Shown here piece after piece: positions 23,829 to 31,880 of a DNA stretch of 36,629 nt. The position numbers were made by a program, and so were the translations under genes. Where the stretch lies: positions 1-36,629 of the IMG/VR virus record IMGVR_UViG_3300017748_003686. One strand, 5' to 3'. The notes beneath the pieces were generated by a model. It was given only the letters and a program-made list of their open reading frames with translations, had not been told where the DNA came from and did no database searches. The stretch's first letter is position 1; the number at the start of each line of letters is the position of its first letter. This stretch comes from a virus.

Positions 23829-26352
23829 ATGAAAAGAATTTATTCATGTTGTTATTTTCAGGAAGTTTATCCCAATTCATTGATGCATAAAAATCATCTA
23901 ACTTACCACGAATCTCTCTATCAAATATCTTATTTCTATCAATATATTCTTCCACAAATTCTGTTAACTGTTTAGGATCTTCATAACCTCTTAAAGCAAT
24001 AGTATCAAATCCCATGGAGTTACTTTTAAGATATGCCCATTTAATCTTATCTCCATTTTGTATTTCTGCAAAGTTTTTTGCATGTTTATTTATACCTAAA
24101 TGTTTAAGCATATCATTGTAATTAATTGCAGATTTAACATGAACTGGTGTTCCTGATTGATATCCAGACAATGTTTTTCTTCCTTTTGTATACTTTGTAA
24201 TATTCTTAACGCCTGTATTTTTCATTACATCTAATATTGGAGAATCTTGTATTTTATTTTTAAAATCCATTATAAGATCAGTAGTATCATTTTTTGAACG
24301 TTGTTTTAATATATACCACAATGTTTCTTTCATTATAGTTTTAAACTCAGTAGGAAATGAAGATCTAACAACATCTAAACCTTTTATATCCATTTTATCT
24401 GTAGGTTTGCCTTCTTTAAAAATTACCCATTGAGCATATCTCTTTTTTGCTATCCATAAACCAGATTTTGCAACATATTCTTGTTTTATTTGCCATCTGT
24501 GATCGGAAGTATTATGAAAGTGAATTGCATATTGATCATACATTTTATTTACATAACTTTGTATTTCAGATGCTATCTCATTAGTTTTTTCAATCATAAA
24601 TTTCTCATCAGACTCATCAAAATTTGGATATCGTTTTTCTATAAGCGGTAAACTAGAAACAAATGTTGAATCAGTATCCGTATAGAATGAAAATTCTGCT
24701 TTATTTCCATTTGCATTAATAAAATAATCTTTGCCAATTTCTTTTTTATAATATCCATTGATAACTTTTGCAGAAAATTTAATAACGCTTTGACCTGTTG
24801 CTGTGATAGCACCTGCATTGTCTAAATCATGAAATCTAAATGTCTTTAATCCTAATACTCCATAAAATGAATTCAATAATACTTTTTGCGTAAGTTGCAT
24901 TGCATCATAAAATTTATATTTTTCACTACCTACTTCATGATTATCACGTTCATTTTTAAATTCAACTCGTTCATCAAACCATTTTTCTAATATCTTTGGA
25001 AGAAATCCTTTTTGTTTAGTTGAATATACAGCTCCATTTGAAGCAACGGTTGAATTTGTTTCTATTAACCAGTTTTTAAAGTCTTTAACTTCTATATTAG
25101 AGTTTCCATCTGATATTGTTACTGATATTGGATCTTTCTTTAGCAAAAGTTCTTGATTCCAATTTTTTGCTACTCCTACTTTAGTTTCTGGAGATATATT
25201 AAGACTCATAATTATTGATGGATATAAAGATGTTAAATCTAGATCATATATCCATTTATATAATCCTGGAATTGGAGGCATAACATATGCACCAGCTAAT
25301 TTGTCTTGTTGTTCATCTTCTATAAATCTAAATTGTTTATTTGGAGCAACTAATCCGTTTCTTTTTAAATCTACAATAGCAGCACCATCTAGATATTTAG
25401 ATGCATAATAAACATCTTCATATGGTACATGACCTTTATGGCATATAGTTCTTGCTAAATTAATTAGTTGTAATTTTTCATCTAACTCAAATACAAGATC
25501 AACATCCGTCATGTTATATTCTATAAACTTGTTGATATCTGTAACAAATAGATCATCTAAATCTCCATCATACTCAATTTTACCTTTTCCTAATTCAGTC
25601 TTACCTACTGTATCTAATCTATAATTAGGAAGTTCTGTATATGTAAAGTTTTTATATAATTTAATATAATCTAAACTTGACACTCCGTAAATTTTATAAC
25701 GTTCACGATGTTTATTCCATTCTACAATTCCAGCTGGCGATAATTTATTTGCAGACTTTGGACCTAATACTTTTTTAATTCTATTAATAAGATATGGAAT
25801 ATCATATCCATCTGTATTCCATCCAGATATAACAGTAGGCTGTATTTCTGAAAAATAATTAATAAATTTGATTAATAAATTAGCTTCATTATCAAATACT
25901 TCAACTGTATAATTATCTCCATATATAATATCGTCTTGTAGTCTATTTTGTTTATCTAATACTAATACTCTTCTATCTTTGCCAACTTTATCATAATATG
26001 CAATTGAAGTTATTTCAGTTCTAACATCTTCTGGAGTTGAGTACCCATCTACATCTTTTGCTGTTTCAATATCAAAAAAGAAATCACTATGTCCTATAGA
26101 AACTAAATCAGATTCATAATATAAGTCTATTAATGTTCTAACTTCTTCATTTAAGTCCGATTCATATGCATCTGAATTGTCTTTATGATTACCGGGTGTT
26201 TTTGATAATTTAGTTCCATTTAATGCAATATATTCTCCTGATGGATCTGGAAGATACCCGTATGGTTTAAACTCATATGTTTGATGACCTAATTTGTCAT
26301 CCCATACATGCATTGTGTTAGTTCTTTTATGGTATGCTATATTTTGATACAT
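23821..26352 (-). CDS. 43: Family B DNA polymerase, gp43-like
   Basis: 843 residues (T4 gp43 has 898). The 3'-5' exonuclease is intact: DIE at 94-96, SGWNTDGYDIPYL at 176-188 and YNMTD at 279-283. Polymerase motifs follow: A DLTSLYPSI at 372-380, B KVLLNSFYGVLG at 490-501 and C YTDTDS at 557-562, then KKRYAQWV. The C-terminal MNKFFSFG resembles the clamp-binding peptide of T4 gp43. It is the replicative polymerase. The start abuts the 75-aa membrane gene (TAA then ATG, no gap). No intein or split is present. Confidence 0.97.
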   Translation of the reverse strand: MYQNIAYHKRTNTMHVWDDKLGHQTYEFKPYGYLPDPSGEYIALNGTKLSKTPGNHKDNSDAYESDLNEEVRTLIDLYYESDLVSIGHSDFFFDIETAKDVDGYSTPEDVRTEITSIAYYDKVGKDRRVLVLDKQNRLQDDIIYGDNYTVEVFDNEANLLIKFINYFSEIQPTVISGWNTDGYDIPYLINRIKKVLGPKSANKLSPAGIVEWNKHRERYKIYGVSSLDYIKLYKNFTYTELPNYRLDTVGKTELGKGKIEYDGDLDDLFVTDINKFIEYNMTDVDLVFELDEKLQLINLARTICHKGHVPYEDVYYASKYLDGAAIVDLKRNGLVAPNKQFRFIEDEQQDKLAGAYVMPPIPGLYKWIYDLDLTSLYPSIIMSLNISPETKVGVAKNWNQELLLKKDPISVTISDGNSNIEVKDFKNWLIETNSTVASNGAVYSTKQKGFLPKILEKWFDERVEFKNERDNHEVGSEKYKFYDAMQLTQKVLLNSFYGVLGLKTFRFHDLDNAGAITATGQSVIKFSAKVINGYYKKEIGKDYFINANGNKAEFSFYTDTDSTFVSSLPLIEKRYPNFDESDEKFMIEKTNEIASEIQSYVNKMYDQYAIHFHNTSDHRWQIKQEYVAKSGLWIAKKRYAQWVIFKEGKPTDKMDIKGLDVVRSSFPTEFKTIMKETLWYILKQRSKNDTTDLIMDFKNKIQDSPILDVMKNTGVKNITKYTKGRKTLSGYQSGTPVHVKSAINYNDMLKHLGINKHAKNFAEIQNGDKIKWAYLKSNSMGFDTIALRGYEDPKQLTEFVEEYIDRNKIFDREIRGKLDDFYASMNWDKLPENNNMNKFFSFG

Positions 26353-26580
26353 TTATTGTTTTTCTGCTTTTTTTATATTATACATTCCGTATATATTAAT
26401 TGATATAATAACAAAACTTAATACTAAGTGACTAAAGTTATCAATAAAGAAATCATATACTATCCATCCGGTATCTCCTATAATCCATGCAATCATTGCA
26501 TATATAGTTAATTGGCGAGCATTCATTATATAACCTAACAATACTAATGCAGTACTAATCCATCCTAATAATTCAATCAT
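26353..26580 (-). CDS. Small three-helix membrane protein
   Basis: 75 residues with three hydrophobic helices at about 5-22, 27-45 and 50-68, and a charged end KKAEKQ. The layout GWISTALVLLGYIMNARQ...WIIGDTGWIVYDF is like half-size PQ-loop/SemiSWEET or YgjV-type membrane proteins, which carry small solutes as dimers, but it is too short and divergent for a firm assignment. It lies between the UV endonuclease and polymerase genes with gaps of 0-2 bases, an odd site for a transporter. Confidence 0.6.
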   Translation of the reverse strand: MIELLGWISTALVLLGYIMNARQLTIYAMIAWIIGDTGWIVYDFFIDNFSHLVLSFVIISINIYGMYNIKKAEKQ

Positions 26581-26582
26581 AA

Positions 26583-27617
26583 TTATAATATAAGTAATTC
26601 TTTTTGTTTTTCCAATACTGGAAGAATAGCTAACTCTTTTGCCTTAGCTTCTACTACTATATCTAAATTATCAACATCATATGTATTAGGAGTATCTAAA
26701 ATATAGTCAGCATGAGCTTGCTCTTTTATCTTTGAGAATTCTTTTTTGAACTTAGCAAATGTCGGCCATGTATCAATTTCTTCCCAACTAATACCATGTT
26801 TACTACATACTTCATTTAGGAACGATTTTTTCTCATTTCGTCTAGATTCAGAATAATGAGTGCATTGAGTAATACCATGTTTCTCCCACGTTTCACGAGC
26901 CATAAAGAATGCCTCACGTTCAGATAAATCGCCTGTACAGAAGGTGTGATGCCAATAGTCAAATGTAATAGGAATATCAATTTCACGGTGTATAAGCTCG
27001 TATAGATGCCTTACACTGTACATAGATGCCTTGTCGTCATTCTCTAGAACTAATCTAGATTTACAAGCATCAGAAAGTCGTTGCCATGACTTGATCCATC
27101 GCTTAGCAGTAGCTTCACGATCACCATATGCACCAGCTACATGTATATTGATCTTATTTTCAAATGATGGTGTATATCCCATTAGATCAAACATCTGCGA
27201 ATGACGTTCTAATCCAATAATACTTTTTTCTACCACATCTTGTCTAGGCGAACCTAAGACGTGAAATGGTCCAGGATGGGTAGTGAGACGATGACCATGC
27301 TCTCTAGCATATTCTCCACATTCAAATAATTTTTGTGAAATTTTGTCATAGTCAGGGAGATCATGTAATTCATAATGATCATGCCATGGGAAGAGTTCTG
27401 ATCCAACTCTGAATAATGTGATTCCATGTTCTTCATTCCATTTAAGATAAGTTAATAAATCAGTTGCATTATCTAATGCTTTATCACTGATAAGTTGTAA
27501 ATTGTGTGGATACCAACTAGCTTTTCTAGCTGTCCTACTAGTAGTAACTCTACCACCGAGTTTTTTAGGTCTATTAGTTAATGTCGCATTGACACAGGCA
27601 TAACCGTATCTAATCAT
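26583..27617 (-). CDS. uvdE: UV damage endonuclease, UvdE family
   Basis: 344 residues. The TIM-barrel UVDE pattern runs through the whole protein: RYGYACVN at the start, FRVGSELFPWHDHYEL, HRLTTHPGPFHVL, INIHVAGAYGDREATAKRW, LVLENDDKASMY, ITFDYWHHTFC and THYSESR, which supply the His, Glu and Asp metal ligands. It nicks DNA 5' of UV photoproducts, starting repair without a glycosylase. It is rarer in phages than the T4 DenV glycosylase and suits a sunlit marine setting. It follows the promoter-like element at 27629-27657. Confidence 0.93.
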   Translation of the reverse strand: MIRYGYACVNATLTNRPKKLGGRVTTSRTARKASWYPHNLQLISDKALDNATDLLTYLKWNEEHGITLFRVGSELFPWHDHYELHDLPDYDKISQKLFECGEYAREHGHRLTTHPGPFHVLGSPRQDVVEKSIIGLERHSQMFDLMGYTPSFENKINIHVAGAYGDREATAKRWIKSWQRLSDACKSRLVLENDDKASMYSVRHLYELIHREIDIPITFDYWHHTFCTGDLSEREAFFMARETWEKHGITQCTHYSESRRNEKKSFLNEVCSKHGISWEEIDTWPTFAKFKKEFSKIKEQAHADYILDTPNTYDVDNLDIVVEAKAKELAILPVLEKQKELLIL

Positions 27618-27628
27618 ATTTTTATTTT

Positions 27629-27657
27629 ATAATAAGAAATAATTATCAATTATCCAA
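27629..27657 (-). promoter_or_regulatory. Promoter-like element TTGGAT-17-TATTAT
   Basis: Minus strand TTGGAT (27657-27652), 17 bases, TATTAT (27634-27629), 11 bases before the UV endonuclease start. The whole gap, about 42 bases, is aligned closely with that at 31679-31721. Confidence 0.65.
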
Positions 27658-27659
27658 AT

Positions 27660-28322
27660 TTATGAATATGATTGCAATAGTCTTAATACTTCATTTAGTG
27701 CTGAATGACGATGATTATCTTTTAAAGTAACAGCATGTACAAATTTTGAATCTTTTACTTTAGGAACATCATGTATAGCCGAGTCGTTGCCAAATTTTAA
27801 ATCAATTTGTTGTGGATCGCCTGTTAATATCATAGTTGAATTTTTACCTAATCTACCTAATACCATTCCTAGTTGTTGTTTAGTTAGATTCTGAAATTCA
27901 TCTATAATTACGCATGCATCTTCAAACGTTCGTCCTCTGAAATGTGATAATGATACTAATTCAATATTTTCATCATTTTCCATTTTTTCTAGTATACCTG
28001 GCTTATTATATACCTTTCTCATATTAGAACGAATAGGTACTAACCATGGTTCCATTTTTTCATTTAAAGACCCTGGTAAATATCCATTATCTTCATTTGA
28101 TACAGTAGGTCTAGTTATAATAATTTGGTTGACATTTCTTTTAAAAAACATATCTAATGCTACTTGTACTGCTAATAATGTCTTACCACTACCTGCTTTA
28201 CCTATTATGAAATTGTAAGGATGATTTAATATTTCAGCTTTAGCTAGTTTTTGTTCTTCTGATAATGTGATATTAAATCGTATATTACCTTTTGGAGGAT
28301 TTTTATCTTTATTATCTGGCAT
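27660..28322 (-). CDS. phoH: PhoH-like ATPase
   Basis: 220 residues. Walker A GKAGSGKTLLA at 41-51, IIITRPTVSNEDNGYLPGSLNEKMEPWLVPI (the PhoH signature), Walker B CVIIDEFQNLT with DE and a Q, and MILTGDPQQIDL in motif III. PhoH-like proteins are RNA/DNA helicase-type ATPases common in marine phages; the role in infection is uncertain. The N-terminus is short, without the PIN domain of PhoH2. It is the last gene of the FolE-to-PhoH unit. Confidence 0.92.
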   Translation of the reverse strand: MPDNKDKNPPKGNIRFNITLSEEQKLAKAEILNHPYNFIIGKAGSGKTLLAVQVALDMFFKRNVNQIIITRPTVSNEDNGYLPGSLNEKMEPWLVPIRSNMRKVYNKPGILEKMENDENIELVSLSHFRGRTFEDACVIIDEFQNLTKQQLGMVLGRLGKNSTMILTGDPQQIDLKFGNDSAIHDVPKVKDSKFVHAVTLKDNHRHSALNEVLRLLQSYS

Positions 28323-28325
28323 ATT

Positions 28326-28964
28326 TTATATACTTTTTATTTTAATCTTTATGTCATGCGGCGCAGTTTCATTTCCTCCAAAATATGGCCATAACGTATA
28401 TTTACGACCAGTCCATGAAGAACAATTTCTCTGCATTGTATCACAAATTCCATCTATACATATTATATAATTTTCGTTTGCAAATGACATTTCAATGTTT
28501 ATAACTTCATTAATATTAATTGTACTTATTGGATGAAATAAAAAATTTCCGTCTAGACGATTATAGGATAATAATTCTAATCCATTATTATATCTCCAAC
28601 CGATTCGATGAGATGTTGTTGAATGATGATCTCCACAATCTGAAAATCCTAGTAATTTATTTACATCTAATTGATTTAATGGATTGGAAGTTTGATAGAT
28701 TGCAGTACTATCAAAAATTACTTCCCAGTTCCATGAATTTTTTCTATTATCATTACCCCATAACTTATCAATTTTGCCATCTGAGTAATGGCTTCCTTTG
28801 CTAATAGTGTATGTTTTAAATCCATTTTCGTCTATTTTTTTACATGACGTAAACAAAAAATATAAAGACATTATTAGGATGTAATAAATAAATGCTACAG
28901 CAATTGCTTGCCCTTTTGGCATTTTAGACTTTATAACATTTTTATCTTTTTTTATTTTTAACAT
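28326..28964 (-). CDS. Lipoprotein-like protein with lectin-like domain
   Basis: 212 residues. A basic N-terminus is followed by one hydrophobic helix (about 20-38) ending LFTSC-KK, which looks like a lipoprotein signal with C41 as the lipid site; 'SCKK' after the helix is common in Bacteroidota lipoproteins. The rest is beta-rich, with NEVINIEMSFANENYIICIDG and LWPYFGGNETAPHDI resembling a concanavalin-like lectin fold. No catalytic residues are evident. It would face the periplasm or outer surface, perhaps in superinfection exclusion or masking. It sits oddly between groES and phoH. The assignment is by pattern only. Confidence 0.5.
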   Translation of the reverse strand: MLKIKKDKNVIKSKMPKGQAIAVAFIYYILIMSLYFLFTSCKKIDENGFKTYTISKGSHYSDGKIDKLWGNDNRKNSWNWEVIFDSTAIYQTSNPLNQLDVNKLLGFSDCGDHHSTTSHRIGWRYNNGLELLSYNRLDGNFLFHPISTININEVINIEMSFANENYIICIDGICDTMQRNCSSWTGRKYTLWPYFGGNETAPHDIKIKIKSI

Positions 28965-28965
28965 A

Positions 28966-29262
28966 TTAGTTTGAAACCATGGATATTTCCATTTCTCTTA
29001 CTAATATATATTCCGTACCATCAAGTTTCACTTTCTTTTGAGCACCAGTATTATTTTTATGTATTAAAACAGTGTCTCCAGGAGAAACTGACATAGGTAT
29101 TCTAGCACCAGTTTGAGTAAATAATCCATTACCAACAGATATTACATTTGCGTAAATAAACTCTCCCTCAACACCATCAACTAGTATAATACCACCTTTT
29201 GTTTTTTCTGCTTTTTCTTGTTCTTGTAATAAAACTTGATCTCCAATTGGTTTCATTTTCAT
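28966..29262 (-). CDS. GroES-like co-chaperonin (gp31 role)
   Basis: 98 residues, GroES length. MKPIGDQVLLQEQEKAEKTKGGIILVDG matches the GroES start and mobile loop ('KTKGGI.L'), and GDTVLIHKNNTGAQKKVKLDGTEYILVREMEI matches the beta-barrel end with 'Y.L.E..I'. It would cap the host GroEL to fold phage proteins, as T4 gp31 does for the capsid protein. AAAAGGA lies about 5 bases before the ATG. It is three bases after the 45-aa gene. Confidence 0.88.
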   Translation of the reverse strand: MKMKPIGDQVLLQEQEKAEKTKGGIILVDGVEGEFIYANVISVGNGLFTQTGARIPMSVSPGDTVLIHKNNTGAQKKVKLDGTEYILVREMEISMVSN

Positions 29263-29264
29263 AA

Positions 29265-29402
29265 CTATCCTTTTATGTTTTCTAAGATTTCTCTTAATTT
29301 ATAAATTAACAATTCTACTTCATCCGGATCCATTGTTATTGCACAACAGGTATGGACATTTTCTTCTATTTCTTGTAATATTTCTAGAGCTTCGTCTATC
29401 AT
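29265..29402 (-). CDS. Unknown very small protein (45 aa)
   Basis: 45 residues, MIDEALEILQEIEENVHTCC then a DPDEVELLIYKLREILENIKG helix; acidic with a CC pair in the middle. It starts inside the queE stop (ATGA overlap) and ends just before groES, filling the gap. The helix-turn-helix hairpin look and tight fit support a real gene; no family is recognised. Confidence 0.6.
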   Translation of the reverse strand: MIDEALEILQEIEENVHTCCAITMDPDEVELLIYKLREILENIKG

Positions 29403-30262
29403 ACTCCTCGTTCAGTATCATATGCTATTATATGATCTCTCCCGGTCATATTATATCCTTTTTCTGCTACCATTTCAAATACTAATGGATACATTTTGAC
29501 TAGTTGTTCTCTAGTATCTCCAGCTGGCATAACAAATGTCTTTTCTTTTGGAATATCCATTTCAACTCTAAATGCCTCAATTTCTTCTAGATTTTCATCA
29601 GTACCATTCCATACTGGCTTAAAATGATAATCTTTATGATAATCTATTGTTTTTCTAATAGCATCCTTATTTAGTCTAAGTCTATTATGTACTTTAACCA
29701 TTCGTTCGTCGGCGATAGCCCCATTAGGTGTAACAGCACCAAGTACAGGCACACTATTAGAAAATTTAGGACTAAGACTAATAAGATCCAAAGGATAGTC
29801 TGTTTCAAGAAAGTGAGAACCTTCTGTTTCAATTGTAACCAAAATGTTTCTTTCATTTGCAAAATGTGTTATTTCATTTACTAAAGCAGGATGCATTGTA
29901 GGTGAGCCGCCTGTTAACATCATTTCCTTTACTTGCGGATTTTCATCATACATTTTAATAATATCATTAAAAGTAAATGTACCTTTTTCTGGGTGTATAC
30001 TTGTATACCAAGAATCACACCAACCGCCTTCTCCAAAATAACATCTATGGGTGCAACCGGTAGTTCTAACTGCAATGGTAGGTCTACCAAATCTAGATCC
30101 TTCTGATTGTACACACCTATAAACTTCTAAAACAGGAAGTACTTTATTATAATCTTCAATTCTTTTTAATTTGTTTACTAGTTTACGATCAGAAGATCCA
30201 ATTTCACGCTGATAAACTGTTTTGCCTCCATTGGGAGATTCATATATTAAATCATTCTCCAT
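29399..30262 (-). CDS. queE: 7-carboxy-7-deazaguanine synthase (QueE), radical SAM
   Basis: 287 residues from the ATG at 30262; an in-frame ATG seven codons upstream (30283) is the alternative, and both lie within the end of queD. CVQSEGSRFGRPTIAVRTTGC opens the QueE fold. The SAM cluster cysteines read CTHRC-YFGEGGW-C, giving CX3C with an extra five residues before the third Cys instead of CX3CX2C. MLTGGSPTMHP is the radical SAM GGE-like loop, and TIETEGS follows. It turns 6-carboxy-tetrahydropterin into CDG, the third step towards preQ0. It overlaps queD and is followed by the 45-aa gene. Confidence 0.9.
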   Translation of the reverse strand: MENDLIYESPNGGKTVYQREIGSSDRKLVNKLKRIEDYNKVLPVLEVYRCVQSEGSRFGRPTIAVRTTGCTHRCYFGEGGWCDSWYTSIHPEKGTFTFNDIIKMYDENPQVKEMMLTGGSPTMHPALVNEITHFANERNILVTIETEGSHFLETDYPLDLISLSPKFSNSVPVLGAVTPNGAIADERMVKVHNRLRLNKDAIRKTIDYHKDYHFKPVWNGTDENLEEIEAFRVEMDIPKEKTFVMPAGDTREQLVKMYPLVFEMVAEKGYNMTGRDHIIAYDTERGV

Positions 30263-30716
30263 AATATGCTGCATTTTTACCATGTTCCATAAACTTAACT
30301 TTAGTAACTCTTACTCTTCCTTCTGTTTCTTGATGTACAAAATTATTTAATTTACTGTAAATATATTCTGCAAATTTCTCTGCTCCAGTTGCTGGTATGA
30401 TTCTTAATTGAATTACACCTTCATAGTCTAATTGTCTAAATTGTGGAAGTTGCGGATCATCCTCTGCCAAGATTACTGTGTGATCAAACATATAATCCAT
30501 CCACTGTTTTGGAGCCATGTGATCTATCTTAGTAGATGCTCTTTTCATTCCTCCAAAATCCCATACCCAATTTCTATGATCTAGTTCTCCTTCAAAATAC
30601 ACTTTAAAAGATATACCATACCCATGTAAAAACCTACAGTGTGTTTCTTCAGCTTTCCATTGACGAAACACTGTACTAAATCCGTCAAACACTTTACTTG
30701 ATTGAAATTTACCCAT
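30252..30716 (-). CDS. queD: 6-carboxy-tetrahydropterin synthase (QueD)
   Basis: 154 residues. ETHCRFLHGYGISFKVYFEG carries the Cys and the HGY/H zinc-site pattern of QueD, WVWDFGGMK the D-F-G block, FDHTVILAEDDP the DH.vil..dDP signature and ATGAEKFAEYIYSKL...KVKFMEHGKNAAYY the C-terminal 'T.E..A..i' and E-H block. It makes 6-carboxy-5,6,7,8-tetrahydropterin from dihydroneopterin triphosphate. It overlaps folE by 8 bases and queE by 11, forming one translated set. Confidence 0.92.
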   Translation of the reverse strand: MGKFQSSKVFDGFSTVFRQWKAEETHCRFLHGYGISFKVYFEGELDHRNWVWDFGGMKRASTKIDHMAPKQWMDYMFDHTVILAEDDPQLPQFRQLDYEGVIQLRIIPATGAEKFAEYIYSKLNNFVHQETEGRVRVTKVKFMEHGKNAAYYGE

Positions 30717-31377
30717 GATTATAACCTTTTACAAATTCATAAAATTCAGCTCTTGTTGAAGTATCATCCTTAAATGCTCCAGTAAGCTTACTTGTTTTCA
30801 TTGATGCTCCACCATGTTTAACTCCTCTACATGAAACACAATTATGAGTAGCATCTATCATTACTGCTACTCCATTATTATCATTAATAATAGTATTAAT
30901 TGAATTATGAATTGCAACTGTTAATTGTTCTTGTATTGCACCTCTTCTACCAAAATGTTCTACTAATCTATTCAATTTTGATAATCCAATAACTTTACTG
31001 TCTTTACCTGGAATATAAGCTACATGAACTTTACCCATGATAGTTTGATGATGATGTGAACACATTGAAGTTAATGGAATACCACCTTCAAATACCATAC
31101 CGTCATATCCATCTGATGGAAATGCTGTAATATTAGGAGCTCCGTTGTATCTTCCAGCCCATAAGTCATTTACATATGCTTTTGCTACTCTCCTAGGAGT
31201 ATCATTTGAATTAGGATCATTTCTCCAATCACATTTTAAAGCATCTAAAAATTCTCCAAAATGTCTAGCTGCTCGTTCTATCATTATTTCTTTTGCTTCA
31301 GGACTTAACGGATTTTCTGAAGCGACCCCATTTGCAAATCCTTTTTTTACTAACTCAATACTTTTTTTAGTCGTCAT
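30709..31377 (-). CDS. folE: GTP cyclohydrolase I (FolE)
   Basis: 222 residues, full length. TSMCSHHHQTIMGKVHVAYIPGK contains the zinc Cys106 and His109; THNCVSCRGVKHGGA contains the third zinc ligand C180 and the C-terminal substrate loop; GLSKLNRLVEHFGRRGAIQEQLT is the FolE signature. It opens GTP to dihydroneopterin triphosphate, the start of the 7-deazaguanine and folate pathways. With queD and queE beside it, the 7-deazaguanine route is the likely use. It starts 11 bases inside the end of the preceding unknown gene. Confidence 0.96.
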   Translation of the reverse strand: MTTKKSIELVKKGFANGVASENPLSPEAKEIMIERAARHFGEFLDALKCDWRNDPNSNDTPRRVAKAYVNDLWAGRYNGAPNITAFPSDGYDGMVFEGGIPLTSMCSHHHQTIMGKVHVAYIPGKDSKVIGLSKLNRLVEHFGRRGAIQEQLTVAIHNSINTIINDNNGVAVMIDATHNCVSCRGVKHGGASMKTSKLTGAFKDDTSTRAEFYEFVKGYNHG

Positions 31378-31678
31378 ATTTATGTTTTAAATCTTTTAAT
31401 AAGTTTGAAATTGATTTAACTGTTTCTAAATTAACTGTTAACCATTTTTTATATCGTTTTTGTTGTAATATTAACTCACTACATTTTTCATATTCTTCTA
31501 GTTGTTCTCCAACTGAAATTAAATATGATAAAAATTCATTGATGGTTTTGTTATATTCTTTCATAACCGCATCATTTAATACATGAAGATCAATTCCATC
31601 TTTTTTTGAAAGTATTTTTACACATCGAAAAAACATGCTCCTATCTACATCGGATGGGTCTAAAAAATTAAAACTCAT
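31367..31678 (-). CDS. Unknown small protein (103 aa) ahead of folE
   Basis: 103 residues, almost all helical, with heptad-like stretches (FLSYLISVGEQLEEYEKCSELI and LETVKSISNLLKDLKHKYDD). No known family. It is the first gene after the promoter-like element at 31692-31720 and overlaps folE by 11 bases, so it is expressed with the 7-deazaguanine genes. A helical adaptor or structural role is possible; nothing firmer can be said. Confidence 0.65.
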   Translation of the reverse strand: MSFNFLDPSDVDRSMFFRCVKILSKKDGIDLHVLNDAVMKEYNKTINEFLSYLISVGEQLEEYEKCSELILQQKRYKKWLTVNLETVKSISNLLKDLKHKYDD

Positions 31679-31691
31679 TACTTTTTATTTT

Positions 31692-31720
31692 AATATAATA
31701 AATTAATTGATATTATCCAA
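31692..31720 (-). promoter_or_regulatory. Promoter-like element TTGGAT-17-TATATT
   Basis: Minus strand TTGGAT (31720-31715), 17 bases, TATATT (31697-31692), 13 bases before the 103-aa gene. It would drive folE, queD, queE, groES and phoH. Confidence 0.65.
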
Positions 31721-31721
31721 A

Positions 31722-31880
31722 TTAATATGGGCAATGATAACATCCATTTGTACAACAATAACCACGCTTTAAATGATATTTTTTTGTCATTATCATCATA
31801 CCACCTTCCCAATAGAAATCTCGTTCAGAATCAATTTGTTCTTCTAATTCTAATTTTGATATCCAATCGTCTGCTCTCAT
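31722..31880 (-). CDS. Small Cys-rich DUF5522-like protein
   Basis: 52 residues from the ATG at 31880, which shares one base with the nrdJ stop (TAATG). An ATG at 31895 with GGAG just before it is a close alternative. The end TKKYHLKRGYCCTNGCYHCPY matches a small bacterial protein family (DUF5522) with four Cys in the CC...C..CPY pattern, probably metal binding; its function is unknown. The pairing with the ribonucleotide reductase is unexplained and may mean metal or redox help. Confidence 0.6.
   Translation of the reverse strand: MRADDWISKLELEEQIDSERDFYWEGGMMIMTKKYHLKRGYCCTNGCYHCPY

Noticed and set aside
31679-31721. preQ1 riboswitch ahead of the folE-queD-queE unit
   Set aside because: The 43-base gap has no hairpin or A-rich pseudoknot pattern; it is explained by the promoter-like element.
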